The notes: generated from the letters alone by a model not told the origin. Positions 46,527-55,324 are shown, counted from the first letter of the stretch. The stretch is DNA of 64,000 nucleotides from Nocardia arthritidis (GCF_011801145.1 NZ_CP046172.1:4836001-4900000); one strand, 5' to 3'. A program made the numbers and translations.

Positions 46527-49394
46527 CTACGGCCGCTCGCCTTTGCGCCAGCCCTCGGCCAGCAGTTGTTGGACGCGTGGATATTCGAAGGCGCGATTGG
46601 GCGCCTCGGTCGCGGTCTGCGACTTCGACATCGCGACACCGATGAGGATCGCCGCGACGCCGAGGACCGCGGCGCCGATCGCCCCCGGCGGGTGGCTGGC
46701 GCCGAGTGCGGCGATACCGCCGATGAACGCGGCGAGGAATCCGATGAAGCCGAGGAACCCGCCGAATCCGCGCAGCCGCGCACCCGGCGCGTGCTCGATG
46801 CGGCACTGCTCGCAGCGCGGCACGTCGATGTGCAACGACTGCCAGCGCGTGGTGTTTCCGCGGCGGGTGACGTTGTTGTGCAGGCCGACACGGTATTTCG
46901 CCGGGTCGGCTCCCGGCTGTCGCCCACAGAACCAGCAGAAGGTGCGGAGTCGTTCGGCCTGTTCCCGCTCGGCTCGGATGCGGGTGAGCACGGTGTCCTG
47001 TTCGCGCAGGTAGTCCAGCGCGTCCTTACCCCGTACCGTCGGCCGGATCCGATCCATCAGTTCCACGGTGGCGTCCAGGTCGCCGGTTTCGTTGAAATAT
47101 CCCACCACGCAATGGATTACGGTGGTGGCGATCCGGTCGTGGGCCGCGTCGACGGCCTCGGTGTTCGGCTGGGGCGCCGAGCGCATGCGCGCCAGCGGTT
47201 CCTGGGTGTCGGCGAGCAGGTCGCGGGCCACCTGGGCGCCTTGCTTGGGAGCGTTGGCGGTCTTCTCCCGAGCGAGGGTGCACTGGTGCGCGACGTTCGC
47301 GCTGGAGGTGGCCGCCCATTCGGCGGCGAGCCGGTCCAGGATCGAGCGGGTGGTGGCAAGCGGGGCGAGGCGTTCGAGGATGTTCAAACTCGTAGGTACC
47401 GAACGTGTTTCGTTGAACTGGGCGATATCGCAGGAGATCGCCGTGCGAACCAGGTCGTCGTGGGCGCCGCTGCCGATCGGATCGGTGGCGGGCTGCAGCC
47501 TATCGATGATCAGCAGCGGGAGCTTGGCGTTGTCGAGCAGTCGGCCGGCCACCGCACCCGCGTCCTTGGGATCCTTCTGGACGGCCCGGGACGCGTCGTC
47601 GGCGAGTGTTCGGGTGTGCGCGGCCAGTTTTCGGACCGCGAGGTCACGCGCGCTGTCGACGGCGGCCGGGTCGAAGCTGCTCGGGCGGCCCGCGATCTGC
47701 TCGGCGAACCGGGTGAGCACGTCGGTGTGCAGGTCGGCGGCCGGGCGGTCACCGGCGACGGCCGCGCGGACCAGCAGGTCGGTGTGCAGACGCAGCAGCG
47801 CGGCGGGTAGGGCGGCGCGCAGTTCGGCCAGCGCGGCGGTGCCGACCCGGCTGTCGCCGATGGCTTCGGTCCTGGCGCGCAACCACTCCCATGAATCGGC
47901 GGCGCAGATGGCGGCGTCCCAGGCGGTCAGGGCATCGAGCCAGGTTTCGGCATGGCGCCCGAGCGGTGACTCCATCGCCTGAATGTGGCGCACGACGGCG
48001 AGGTTGTGCGCGGCGATGCCGGCCCGCGGCAGCCGTTCCAGCCAGATCCGTTCCAGACCGGCGAGATCACCCGGGCGCGGACCGTCCTCGCCCGGCCATA
48101 TCCAGAACAGCTCCTGGATCAATCGCTGTGCGGGCTCACGCAATTGGTTCAGTGCCGTCTTCGCCTCGCCCGGCTCCGGTTGCGACGGCGTCGGGAGCAG
48201 CGGTGTGAGCGCCAAGGGCGCGCCTAGTCGTTCGGCGGCCTCCAATTCGGTGACCCGCTTGCGAATTCGGCGGCCGTCGGCGTCGGTGGGCAGGTCGGCG
48301 AGGCGGAAAGCGTTGCGCCGGTAGGGCGAGTCATCGATGGCCGCGTCGAGGGCGGCCGTCACACCGGTCGGCGAGCCCGCCGCGGCGAACCCGAGGGTGG
48401 CCAGCGACACCGGCGCCCGCACCACCTCGGGCGGGATACCGCGCGGGGGCGCGGATTCGTCCGGCGCCGCGACCACACCGATTTTCACGAGGTTCGACTT
48501 GGCCGTCTCGAAACCGTTGGCGGCGCTGCGTTCGAACCAGGCGGTGGCGGCCGCCTCGTTGCGCCCGGACGGCCGCATCCACAGCCGATGCCCGAGGTAG
48601 TTCATCGCGGCGGCGCTGCCCGCGGCGGCGGCGCGCTCGTACAGCACGATGAACATCGGATCACCTTCTCGCTCAGCGAGTTCGGCGAGCGCGTAGTCGG
48701 CGCGGGAGTCGCCGTGGGCCGCGGCCTTCTCGTACCAGCGGCGGGCTCCGATCGGATCGCGCGGCTCGATGCGCTTGTCGAGCAGGTTCCCCACCGTGAA
48801 ATCGGCCTTGTCGTAGTTCGCCTCGGCCGCCTTCACGAACCAGGGCAGCGCCGAGGCGTAGTCCGGTGGGTCCATGGCCTCGAACAGGCAGCCGATATTG
48901 AACATGGCGATGCCGTCGCCGTTTTCGGCGGCCTTCTCATACCAGTGGCGTGCGCCGGCGAAATCGCGTGGGGTAGTCCACTGGTCGAGGACGAATGCCA
49001 ACCGGAAGTAGGCGTCGGCGTATCCGGCGGTCGCGGCCCGCTCGTACCAGTGGCGCGCGGACCGGTAGTCCGGCGGGTCGAGCCGGTACTGGCAGATGAT
49101 CCCGATATTGAACATCGCGACCTCGTCGCCGTTTTCGGCGGCCTTCTCGTACCAGCCGATCGCGGTGCGGTGATCCCGCTGATCCCGGCTGTCGTCGAGC
49201 AGATAGCCGAGCCGGAAGTACGCTGCGGTATGCCCGGCCGCCGCTGCTCGTTCGTACCACTCGCGGGCCCCGGAACGGTCGCGCGGCGACGACGTCTCCA
49301 AGAAGTAGCCGAGGTCGTACATCGCCTTCGCGTCACCCGAGGCGGCCGCCTGCTCCAGACCGGCACGGTTCGACGGATCGTAGGTGGTGCTCAC
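46527..49394 (-). CDS. Sel1-repeat, zinc-ribbon, membrane-anchored protein with possible J-like segment
   Basis: 955 residues from a GTG at 49394. Residues about 10-305 are 7-8 Sel1/TPR units (WYERAAAAGHTAAYFRLGYL; WYEKAAENGDEVAMFNIG). Residues 358-392 (YRRNAFRLADLPTDADGRRI and RKRVTELEAAERLG) resemble the start of a J domain but have no HPD motif. Two tandem copies of a helical unit follow (645-690, ISCDIAQFNET; 752-797, IHCVVGYFNET). A CxxC...CxxC ribbon (C820, C823, C861, C864) precedes two membrane helices at about 878-898 and 905-922. Predicted membrane-tethered cochaperone or adaptor of the neighbouring Hsp70; inference from order and domain content. First gene of the operon. Confidence 0.8.
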   Translation of the reverse strand: MSTTYDPSNRAGLEQAAASGDAKAMYDLGYFLETSSPRDRSGAREWYERAAAAGHTAAYFRLGYLLDDSRDQRDHRTAIGWYEKAAENGDEVAMFNIGIICQYRLDPPDYRSARHWYERAATAGYADAYFRLAFVLDQWTTPRDFAGARHWYEKAAENGDGIAMFNIGCLFEAMDPPDYASALPWFVKAAEANYDKADFTVGNLLDKRIEPRDPIGARRWYEKAAAHGDSRADYALAELAEREGDPMFIVLYERAAAAGSAAAMNYLGHRLWMRPSGRNEAAATAWFERSAANGFETAKSNLVKIGVVAAPDESAPPRGIPPEVVRAPVSLATLGFAAAGSPTGVTAALDAAIDDSPYRRNAFRLADLPTDADGRRIRKRVTELEAAERLGAPLALTPLLPTPSQPEPGEAKTALNQLREPAQRLIQELFWIWPGEDGPRPGDLAGLERIWLERLPRAGIAAHNLAVVRHIQAMESPLGRHAETWLDALTAWDAAICAADSWEWLRARTEAIGDSRVGTAALAELRAALPAALLRLHTDLLVRAAVAGDRPAADLHTDVLTRFAEQIAGRPSSFDPAAVDSARDLAVRKLAAHTRTLADDASRAVQKDPKDAGAVAGRLLDNAKLPLLIIDRLQPATDPIGSGAHDDLVRTAISCDIAQFNETRSVPTSLNILERLAPLATTRSILDRLAAEWAATSSANVAHQCTLAREKTANAPKQGAQVARDLLADTQEPLARMRSAPQPNTEAVDAAHDRIATTVIHCVVGYFNETGDLDATVELMDRIRPTVRGKDALDYLREQDTVLTRIRAEREQAERLRTFCWFCGRQPGADPAKYRVGLHNNVTRRGNTTRWQSLHIDVPRCEQCRIEHAPGARLRGFGGFLGFIGFLAAFIGGIAALGASHPPGAIGAAVLGVAAILIGVAMSKSQTATEAPNRAFEYPRVQQLLAEGWRKGERP

Positions 49395-49462
49395 CGGATT
49401 GTTCTCCCCATCCCCATATTTCCCGCCCAGGCCGCCGGGACCTCTCCCGACTGAACTCTACA

Positions 49463-49476
49463 ATGGCACATGCCAT
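49463..49476. promoter_or_regulatory. Palindrome upstream of the Sel1/Hsp70 operon
   Basis: ATGGCACATGCCAT is a perfect inverted repeat (ATGGCA-CA-TGCCAT) about 70 bases upstream of the GTG. It does not match the HspR site HAIR. Candidate operator of unknown regulator. Nothing else distinct is seen in the 257-base gap to the next gene. Confidence 0.4.
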
Positions 49477-49651
49477 CCCGCGCACACACCTCCGGAAACT
49501 CCGCCAGGCTCCGCCGTGCGGGGAACTGGCCTGCGGCGTATCGGCCGCTACGGCAACGGGATTCGCCGCCAACTCGGAATCGCCGACGGCAGAGCGTTTT
49601 TCTCGGCATCGGCCGATGCCGGTCGCAATCGCCGGGAGCTTGCCGAGGCGG

Positions 49652-50086
49652 CTAATCGACAGGCGCGCTGGGCTGGCGGGATGTGCGGCCCCGGATCAAC
49701 GCGAGCAAGTTGGGGCCGCCGCGTAGGCACCAGAGCGCGATCACGGGATCGCAGACCGCGCAGCCGAGCGAGGAATTGTGCGCGAAGGGGACGATCGGAT
49801 GGCCTTTGAGGTGATGTAGCACGTCGACGGCGCTGTGCAGCAGCCAGGCGATTCCGATGAACGTCCACGAATTCAGGCCGCGGAACGCGCAATACGTGAT
49901 GAGGGCGGTGAACAGATATTCCCAGCCGCCCAGGCCGCCGCCGCTGAGATAGGCGGCTCCGGCTCCGGCGATCATAATCGCGTTGAACGTGCGTCGATGC
50001 GGTTCCCGGATCAGTGACATCAGCAGGGCGTACACGGCGCCGATCAGCAGCGGCGCAACAACATTGGCGATGACGGACGGCGTCAT
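49652..50086 (-). CDS. DUF6010-like membrane protein
   Basis: 144 residues. Starts MTPSVIANVVAPLLIGAVYA and has about four helices. Recognisable family segments: LIREPHRRTFNAIMIAGAG, YLSGGGLGGWEYLF, IGIAWLLHSAVDVLHHLKG and SSLGCAVCDPVIALWCLRGG. Conserved H, D and C residues in the last two suggest a metal site. Function unknown. Its 5' end overlaps the divergent AraC-type gene by about 17 bases. Confidence 0.8.
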   Translation of the reverse strand: MTPSVIANVVAPLLIGAVYALLMSLIREPHRRTFNAIMIAGAGAAYLSGGGLGGWEYLFTALITYCAFRGLNSWTFIGIAWLLHSAVDVLHHLKGHPIVPFAHNSSLGCAVCDPVIALWCLRGGPNLLALIRGRTSRQPSAPVD

Positions 50087-50987
50087 ACCGTTCGACTTGT
50101 CCACTCCCATCGAGGTTTTCGACCGCACTCGGATACCGGACGGCCGCCGCGCCTATCGGGTCCGCATCTGCGCCGAGCGACCGGAGGTGGATGCGGGCGC
50201 ATTCGCCCTGCGGGCGCCATGGGGTCTGGACGCGGTGGCCGAGGCGGATACCGTGATCGTCCCCGGGGTCGCCGATCCGACCGCTCCGCTCTCGCCGAAC
50301 GTGCGCGACGCGCTCCGGGCCGCCGCCGCTGCGGGCACCAGGATCGCCTCCATCTGCACCGGGACGTTCCCCCTCGCGGCCACCGGACTCCTGGACGGGC
50401 TGCGGGCGACCACCCACTGGATCGTGGCGGACCTGTTGGCGGCCACCTATCCCCGGATCGAGGTCGATCCGGCGGTGCTGTATGTGGACAACGGCCAGAT
50501 CCTGACCTCCGCGGGCGCCTGCGCCGGACTCGACCTGTGTCTGCACCTGATCCGTCGCGACTACGGCTCGGCCGTGGCGGCCGACGCCGCCCGCCTGTCG
50601 GTGATGCCGCTGGAACGCGAGGGCGGGCAGGCGCAGTTCATCGTCCAGCCGCATCCGCCCGCGCCGCGCGGCGCCACCCTGGAGCCGCTGCTGCTGTGGT
50701 TGCAGGACAACATGTCCGGTGATCTCACCATCGCCGATATCGCGGCCCAGGCGGGCACCAGCACGCGAACTCTGCTGCGGCAGTTCCGGACTCAGGTCGG
50801 CACCACACCGCTGCGCTGGCTGCACCGCGCACGGATCCGTCGTGCCCAGCATCTGCTGGAGACGACCGAGCACACGATCGAACGCATCGGCGCGCGAGTG
50901 GGTTTCGGCTCACCGACCGCGTTCCGCGACAACTTCAAGCGCACCGTCGGCGTCACCCCGAATGCGTACCGCCGCGCCTTCCGGTGA
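50070..50987 (+). CDS. GlxA/AraC-family regulator with DJ-1/PfpI-like domain
   Basis: 305 residues. The N-terminal class-I amidotransferase-like (DJ-1/PfpI) domain runs from DGVIPFDLSTPIEVFDRTR to TLTSAGACAGLDLCLHLIR, with GTRIASICTGTFPLAATGLL holding the usual Cys position. A C-terminal double helix-turn-helix follows (LTIADIAAQAGTSTRTLLRQ; GVTPNAYRR). The ATG at 50070 leaves the first beta strand short, and the upstream frame is open to 49983, so the true start may be earlier, perhaps a TTG. It overlaps the divergent gene. Confidence 0.82.
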   Translation: MTDGVIPFDLSTPIEVFDRTRIPDGRRAYRVRICAERPEVDAGAFALRAPWGLDAVAEADTVIVPGVADPTAPLSPNVRDALRAAAAAGTRIASICTGTFPLAATGLLDGLRATTHWIVADLLAATYPRIEVDPAVLYVDNGQILTSAGACAGLDLCLHLIRRDYGSAVAADAARLSVMPLEREGGQAQFIVQPHPPAPRGATLEPLLLWLQDNMSGDLTIADIAAQAGTSTRTLLRQFRTQVGTTPLRWLHRARIRRAQHLLETTEHTIERIGARVGFGSPTAFRDNFKRTVGVTPNAYRRAFR

Positions 50988-51010
50988 GGGTTCGCGAAAG
51001 ACGTTGCGGG

Positions 51011-51328
51011 TCAGTCCGATGCTGTGGTTTCGCCCGCCTTGCGGGTGAGCTCGGTGAGGGCGGCGAGGTGGGCGTGGTAGGCGGCGCGGCCCTTGTAGGT
51101 GAGGGCGAGCCAGGTTTTCGGTTTGCGGCCGTCGTAGCCCTTGGTGACGGCGATGTATCCGGCGGACTCCAGCAGGGTCATCGCTTTGGAGAGGGTGGAT
51201 TTGTTCAGGCCACAGATATCGGTGATGACCAGGAATTCGGCTTCGACGCAGCCGTCGAGGAATGCGACGAGCTTCAGCCGCGGCAGGGAGGCGAACAGCT
51301 CGTTCAGTTCTTCCATCGGGCCTTCCAT
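51011..51328 (-). CDS. Winged-helix regulator, second copy of the small paired type
   Basis: 105 residues, starting MEGPMEELNELFASLPRLKL; an inner Met at 51316 is possible. Same layout as the regulator at 27.9-28.2 kb: LVAFLDGCVEAEFLVITDI, GLNKSTLSKAMTLLESAGYI, KGYDGRKPKTWLALTYKGRA, and a similar terminal helix. Its start overlaps the stop region of the membrane protein gene just upstream. Control target unknown; it is convergent with the AraC-type gene. Confidence 0.85.
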   Translation of the reverse strand: MEGPMEELNELFASLPRLKLVAFLDGCVEAEFLVITDICGLNKSTLSKAMTLLESAGYIAVTKGYDGRKPKTWLALTYKGRAAYHAHLAALTELTRKAGETTASD

Positions 51329-51768
51329 GGTGTGAGCCGCGGCCGGGCCTGGTCGAACCAGATCCATCCGCCCATGATGGCGCTGCTGAGGATTTGTAGC
51401 CACAGGTCCCACCGCGAACTCTCGAGACCATGGGGCGGCATCAGCGCAATCGACAGTATCAACACCAGATAGAACTTCCACGACGGCTGCGGAAGTGGCA
51501 TGATGCCGCGCGCCCGCCGGGTTCGGCGCAGCCATTGCAGAAGTTTGTAATACACGAAGCCCGAGGCGATTCCGGGGATTCCGAAGATCGATGCGCGCAA
51601 CGGATCGTCGCTGTGATCGATCGCCGTACTCAGCAGGAATACGGTGAGCGCCGTCATGAAACCGGCCGCTATGGGTCCCCACATCGGCAAAGCAGTGGCA
51701 TCCTTCGCCTGCCGAGTGGTGGCGGCGGCGATATCGAGCGCCTCCTGCGGTGTCTGTGCGTCGTGCAT
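51304..51768 (-). CDS. Membrane protein paired with winged-helix regulator, second copy
   Basis: 154 residues from an ATG at 51768 (MHDAQTPQEALDIAAATTRQ). A soluble N-terminal helix, then about four hydrophobic stretches (MWGPIAAGFMTALTVFLLS; ASIFGIPGIASGFVYY; FYLVLILSIALM; LWLQILSSAIMGGWIWF). It overlaps the regulator gene by about 25 bases. The arrangement repeats that at 28.2-28.6 kb, with different sequence. No function known. Confidence 0.7.
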   Translation of the reverse strand: MHDAQTPQEALDIAAATTRQAKDATALPMWGPIAAGFMTALTVFLLSTAIDHSDDPLRASIFGIPGIASGFVYYKLLQWLRRTRRARGIMPLPQPSWKFYLVLILSIALMPPHGLESSRWDLWLQILSSAIMGGWIWFDQARPRLTPWKARWKN

Positions 51769-51823
51769 GAGCTGACCGTATATCAACAAGTTTCCATTCG
51801 CCAACCAGTTTCTGCTGGTACTT

Positions 51824-52969
51824 CTAGGGGCGTAACAACTGCCGTACCCGGGCCGCCTCGCGGGTGAGGTGGTCGCGCTCGGGCCCGCTGGTGGCCGCGC
51901 GAGATGCCTTGGCGTACAACGCGGCCGCTTGTTCGAGGTCGCCGTCGCGTTCGAGGAAATAGGCGCGGGCCGCGGCGTGGCGGGGCAGCTCCGGATCCAG
52001 TTCGGCCAGCGCGGCCAGTCCGGCCCGGGGTCCGTCGGCCTCGCCGACCGCGACGGCGCGATTGAGCCGCACCACCGGGCTGTCGGTGCGCAGCAGCAGT
52101 TCGTCGTACCACTCCACGATCTGCGGCCAGTCCGTCTCGGCGGCGCTCGGGGCATCCGCGTGCAGGGCGGCGATCGCGGCCTGGGCCTGGTATTCGCCGA
52201 GCCGGTCGCGGGCCAGCGTGGTCCGCAGAATCGCCACGCCCTCGGCGATAAGGCTTGCGTCCCAACGGGTTCGGTCCTGTTCGGCGAGCGGCACCAGGCG
52301 ACCCCCCGGTCCGGTGCGCGACGCGCGGCGCGCATGATGCAGCATCATCAGCGCGAGCAGCCCCGAGACCTCGGGCTCATCGGTCGAGGCGGCGAGCTGG
52401 CGGGTGAGACGGATGGCCTCGGCCGCCAGGTCGATATCCCCGCCGTAGCCCTCGTTGAAGACGAGGTAGAGCACGCGCAGCACGGTCGCGAGGTCGCCGG
52501 GCCGGTCGAGCGGCAGTCCCGCGATCCGCCGCTTGGCCCGGCTGATCCGTTGCGCCATGGTCGCTTCGGGGACGAGATAGGCCGTCGCTATCTGCCGGGT
52601 GGTCAGGCCGCCGACCGCGCGCAGCGTCAACGCGACGGCCGAGCTAGGGGACAGGCTCGGGTGAGCGCACAGAAAATAGAGCCACAGCGAGTCGTCGGAT
52701 GCGGGCACCGCACCGGCGGGCGGCTCGATCTCCACGGCGAGTTCCCTTCCCCGCCGGGATGTTTCGGCGCGGACAGCGTCGAGGAACTTGCGCCAGGCGG
52801 CCGCGACGAGCCATGCCTTGGCATCGCGCGGCGGATCGTCCGGCCAGGTCTCCAGAGCCCGGATCAGGGCCTCCTGCACGGCATCCTCGGCCGACGCGAA
52901 ATCGGCTCCGCGCCGTAGCAGCACACCGATCACCGCGGGGACGAGTTCGCGCAGCAGCGATTCGTTCAC
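51824..52969 (-). CDS. ECF42-type sigma factor with TPR-like C-terminal domain
   Basis: 381 residues. Region 2 (SLLRELVPAVIGVLLRRGAD; EDAVQEALIRALETWP) and region 4 (GLTTRQIATAYLVPEATMAQ; RISRAKRRI) are followed by a conserved helical repeat domain (VLRVLYLVFNEGYGG). ECF42 factors have this layout and are encoded with a YCII/DGPF protein, as here. The GTG at 52969 overlaps the stop of that gene. No anti-sigma factor is adjacent; the C-terminal domain is thought to regulate activity. Confidence 0.92.
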   Translation of the reverse strand: MNESLLRELVPAVIGVLLRRGADFASAEDAVQEALIRALETWPDDPPRDAKAWLVAAAWRKFLDAVRAETSRRGRELAVEIEPPAGAVPASDDSLWLYFLCAHPSLSPSSAVALTLRAVGGLTTRQIATAYLVPEATMAQRISRAKRRIAGLPLDRPGDLATVLRVLYLVFNEGYGGDIDLAAEAIRLTRQLAASTDEPEVSGLLALMMLHHARRASRTGPGGRLVPLAEQDRTRWDASLIAEGVAILRTTLARDRLGEYQAQAAIAALHADAPSAAETDWPQIVEWYDELLLRTDSPVVRLNRAVAVGEADGPRAGLAALAELDPELPRHAAARAYFLERDGDLEQAAALYAKASRAATSGPERDHLTREAARVRQLLRP

Positions 52970-53373
52970 TCGGTCACCGTTGGCCAGTCGGTGAGCAGCG
53001 GTCGTAACTCCAGCCATTCCTGGATTGGTTTCCCGCCCGCGCCCGGAGCCGCGGACAGCTCGCCGGCCAGTTCTAGCGCCCGCTCATAGGTTTCGACATC
53101 GATAACCATCCACCCGGCGATCAGATCCTTGGTCTCGGCGAACGGACCGTCCGTGACGGGCGGGCGCCCTTCGCCATCCGAGCGAACGAACGTGCCCTGC
53201 GGCGACAGCGCCCGATGGTCGACGAATTCGCCGGTGGCCTCGAGTCGCGCGGCGAAATCCTGCATATATCGCAGGTGGGCCGTCAGCTCCTCCGGTGTCC
53301 AGCGGTCCATCGGCACGTCGTTGGTCGCTGCCGGCGCGCCCCGATAGTGTTTGAGCAGCAGGTATTTCGGCAT
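52966..53373 (-). CDS. YCII-related (DGPF) protein, ECF42 partner
   Basis: 135 residues. MPKYLLLKHYRGAP at the start, and DGPFAETKDLIAGWMVIDVE, which is the DGPF-box hallmark, near residue 75-95. A ferredoxin-like fold often with a catalytic His-Asp pair; physiological role unknown. It is cotranscribed with the sigma factor, which probably controls this operon. Confidence 0.92.
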   Translation of the reverse strand: MPKYLLLKHYRGAPAATNDVPMDRWTPEELTAHLRYMQDFAARLEATGEFVDHRALSPQGTFVRSDGEGRPPVTDGPFAETKDLIAGWMVIDVETYERALELAGELSAAPGAGGKPIQEWLELRPLLTDWPTVTE

Positions 53374-53692
53374 GATGGTCTCCTCGGTTCGTTGCGGCCA
53401 ATTCTGGCCGAGTTGATCTCCGGACCGAGACTGGGTCGTGTCTCCCGATCAGGGTTGGTTGATCGGCTCGCTGTGCGAGGCTGATCATGCATCATGTTCG
53501 CCGTGGTGACGGTGGCTGGTGATCGGTAGCGGGTGCTGACGGACAAGCCTGTGGGAGTAGAGCATTCGGCCGGGCGTACTCCGCAGGTAGCAGGCGCGAA
53601 TCAGCTTTCCGGGTGAAGCCGGGGCGGCATCCGGCTCGGTAGCGTTGCACCGCGAAGACTCCGCTGGGCGTCGAGCGACGAGGTGTTGGGAA
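53374..53692. other. Intergenic region, divergent YCII and DoxX promoters
   Basis: About 320 bases between two divergent genes. It should hold both promoters, including the ECF42-dependent one, but no motif stands out by eye. Apparent open frames in it are shadows. Confidence 0.4.
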
Positions 53693-55036
53693 ATGACCGC
53701 CACGGAAACGGATCTCGCACCGGACACCGGCAGGCATGCGGACCACGCCTGGAATCCGGTCACTCGCATCGTGTTCCGATTCTGCTTCAGTTACTTCGGG
53801 CTGTTCTGCCTGTTCTTTCCGTGGATGTGGTTCAGCTACCTGATTGCCTTCCGCCGAGTGCTGCCCGATGACGCGACGGTCTGGTCGGCACGGCCGGTGG
53901 CCCCGATCGTCGGCTGGGTGGGGCGTCACCTGTTCGGCGTCTCGGCGGTGCCGAATCCGTACTCCCAAGGCGACGACCCGTTCGAGTGGGTGCTGGTGTT
54001 CTGCATTCTGGTCGCGGCCGTGGCGGTCACGGTGATGTGGTCGCTGCTGGACCGGCGTCGCACCGAGTACCGCGGTCCGGCGGACGGTTTTCTCCTCGCC
54101 ATGCGGCTGGCCCTGGCCGGGCAGATGTTCTATTACGGTGTCGCGAAACTGATCCCGAACCAGATGCCCGAGCCCCCGCTCGCGACCTGGCTGCAGCGGT
54201 TCGGGGACTTCAGCCCGGACATGGTGCTGTGGAATCAGGTCGGCTACTCCCAACCGTACGAAATGCTGCTCGGGGCGGCGGAGGTGCTGGGCGGCGTACT
54301 GCTGTTGCTGCCGAGGACCGCGGTGCTGGGCGCGATGCTGTGCCTGGCGGACATGGCACAGGTTTTCGTGCTCAACATGACCTTCGGTGTGTCGGTGAAA
54401 CTGCTGTCGGCACACCTGATTCTCTTGTCGGTGGTGCTGCTGGCACCGCGGACGCGGCAGCTCCTGGACGCCGTCGTGCTGGGCCGTGCGACCGCCGCGG
54501 TCCCAGGCGGCCGACGGTCCCGGCGGACGATCACCACCCTGCAGGTGGCCGCCCTGATCTGGCTGGCCGTCGGCAACGGATACCAGAACTGGCGCCTGTG
54601 GTACGAAATCGGCGGCGGCCGACCGGTTTCGGCGTTGTACGGAATCTGGGAGGTGACATCCTTCGACCGCGACGGGCAGTCGCGCCCGTTACTGCTGACC
54701 GATCGGGACCTCTGGCGGCGCATCGTCTTCGACGACCCGGACACGATGACCTACCAACAGACCGACGACCGGCTGGTGCCGGTGATCGCGCACATCGACA
54801 CCGCGGCACACCGCGTGACCCTGTCCCGGCCGGACCCCGGATCAGCACCGAGCGAAGGACCGGACCACCACCCCTCGGGCTCCTCGTTCGCCGTCCTCGA
54901 TTATCAACGCCCTGAGCCGAACCACCTGCGGCTCACCGGCGATCTCGACGGTCACCACGTCACGATCACCCTCGACCTGGTCGACCCCGCCTCGTTCCCG
55001 CTGCGCGCGAGCCGATTCCAGTGGGTGCAACGATGA
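53693..55036 (+). CDS. DoxX-family-like membrane protein
   Basis: 447 residues from an ATG at 53693 (MTATETDLAPDTGRHADHAW). About seven to eight membrane helices: FRFCFSYFGLFCLFFPW, WVLVFCILVAAVAVTVMW, LLAMRLALAGQMFYYGVAKL (the DoxX-like core), MLLGAAEVLGGVLLLLPRT, and LICL-type later helices. A C-terminal soluble beta-rich domain of about 120 residues (ITSFDRDGQSRPLLLTDRD-like) ends at RFQWVQR. Likely a redox-related or respiratory accessory membrane protein; function unknown. Ends at a strong hairpin. Confidence 0.75.
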   Translation: MTATETDLAPDTGRHADHAWNPVTRIVFRFCFSYFGLFCLFFPWMWFSYLIAFRRVLPDDATVWSARPVAPIVGWVGRHLFGVSAVPNPYSQGDDPFEWVLVFCILVAAVAVTVMWSLLDRRRTEYRGPADGFLLAMRLALAGQMFYYGVAKLIPNQMPEPPLATWLQRFGDFSPDMVLWNQVGYSQPYEMLLGAAEVLGGVLLLLPRTAVLGAMLCLADMAQVFVLNMTFGVSVKLLSAHLILLSVVLLAPRTRQLLDAVVLGRATAAVPGGRRSRRTITTLQVAALIWLAVGNGYQNWRLWYEIGGGRPVSALYGIWEVTSFDRDGQSRPLLLTDRDLWRRIVFDDPDTMTYQQTDDRLVPVIAHIDTAAHRVTLSRPDPGSAPSEGPDHHPSGSSFAVLDYQRPEPNHLRLTGDLDGHHVTITLDLVDPASFPLRASRFQWVQR

Positions 55037-55060
55037 ATCCGAGCTCGGTGGCGGGAGTGA

Positions 55061-55088
55061 GGGTGGCAAGCGTCGGCGCTTGCCACCC
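55061..55088. terminator. Bidirectional terminator hairpin
   Basis: A perfect 12-base-pair inverted repeat GGGTGGCAAGCG (55061-55072) and CGCTTGCCACCC (55077-55088) with a 4-base loop TCGG. It sits exactly between the convergent DoxX-like and IF-1-like genes. No long T tract, as is usual in actinobacteria. Confidence 0.85.
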
Positions 55089-55099
55089 ACCCGACCCGG

Positions 55100-55324
55100 T
55101 TATGTCCGGTATCGGAAGAGGATCCGGCCACGGGTCAGGTCATACGGGCTGAGCTCCAACAAGACCCGATCGAACGGCATGATCTTGATGTAGTTCCGCC
55201 GTACCTTTCCGCTGATGTGCGCGAGCACGATGTGCTTGTTGGCGAGCTCCACCCGGAAGGTGGCGTTGCGCAGGCACTCCAGCACGGTGCCCTCGATTTC
55301 GATGCCCTTGCTCGTCTTGGTCAT
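55100..55324 (-). CDS. infA-like: Translation initiation factor IF-1 paralogue
   Basis: 74 residues, single OB fold: [40 protein letters not shown], and [20 protein letters not shown]. This is unmistakably IF-1, but diverged from the housekeeping actinobacterial version as I recall it (no MAKKDGAIEVEG start, and CLRNATF in place of PLPNAMF). Normal infA sits in the ribosomal alpha region; this one is coupled instead (ATGA) to a GNAT gene. Likely an alternative IF-1 made under particular conditions. Confidence 0.92.
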   Translation of the reverse strand: MTKTSKGIEIEGTVLECLRNATFRVELANKHIVLAHISGKVRRNYIKIMPFDRVLLELSPYDLTRGRILFRYRT

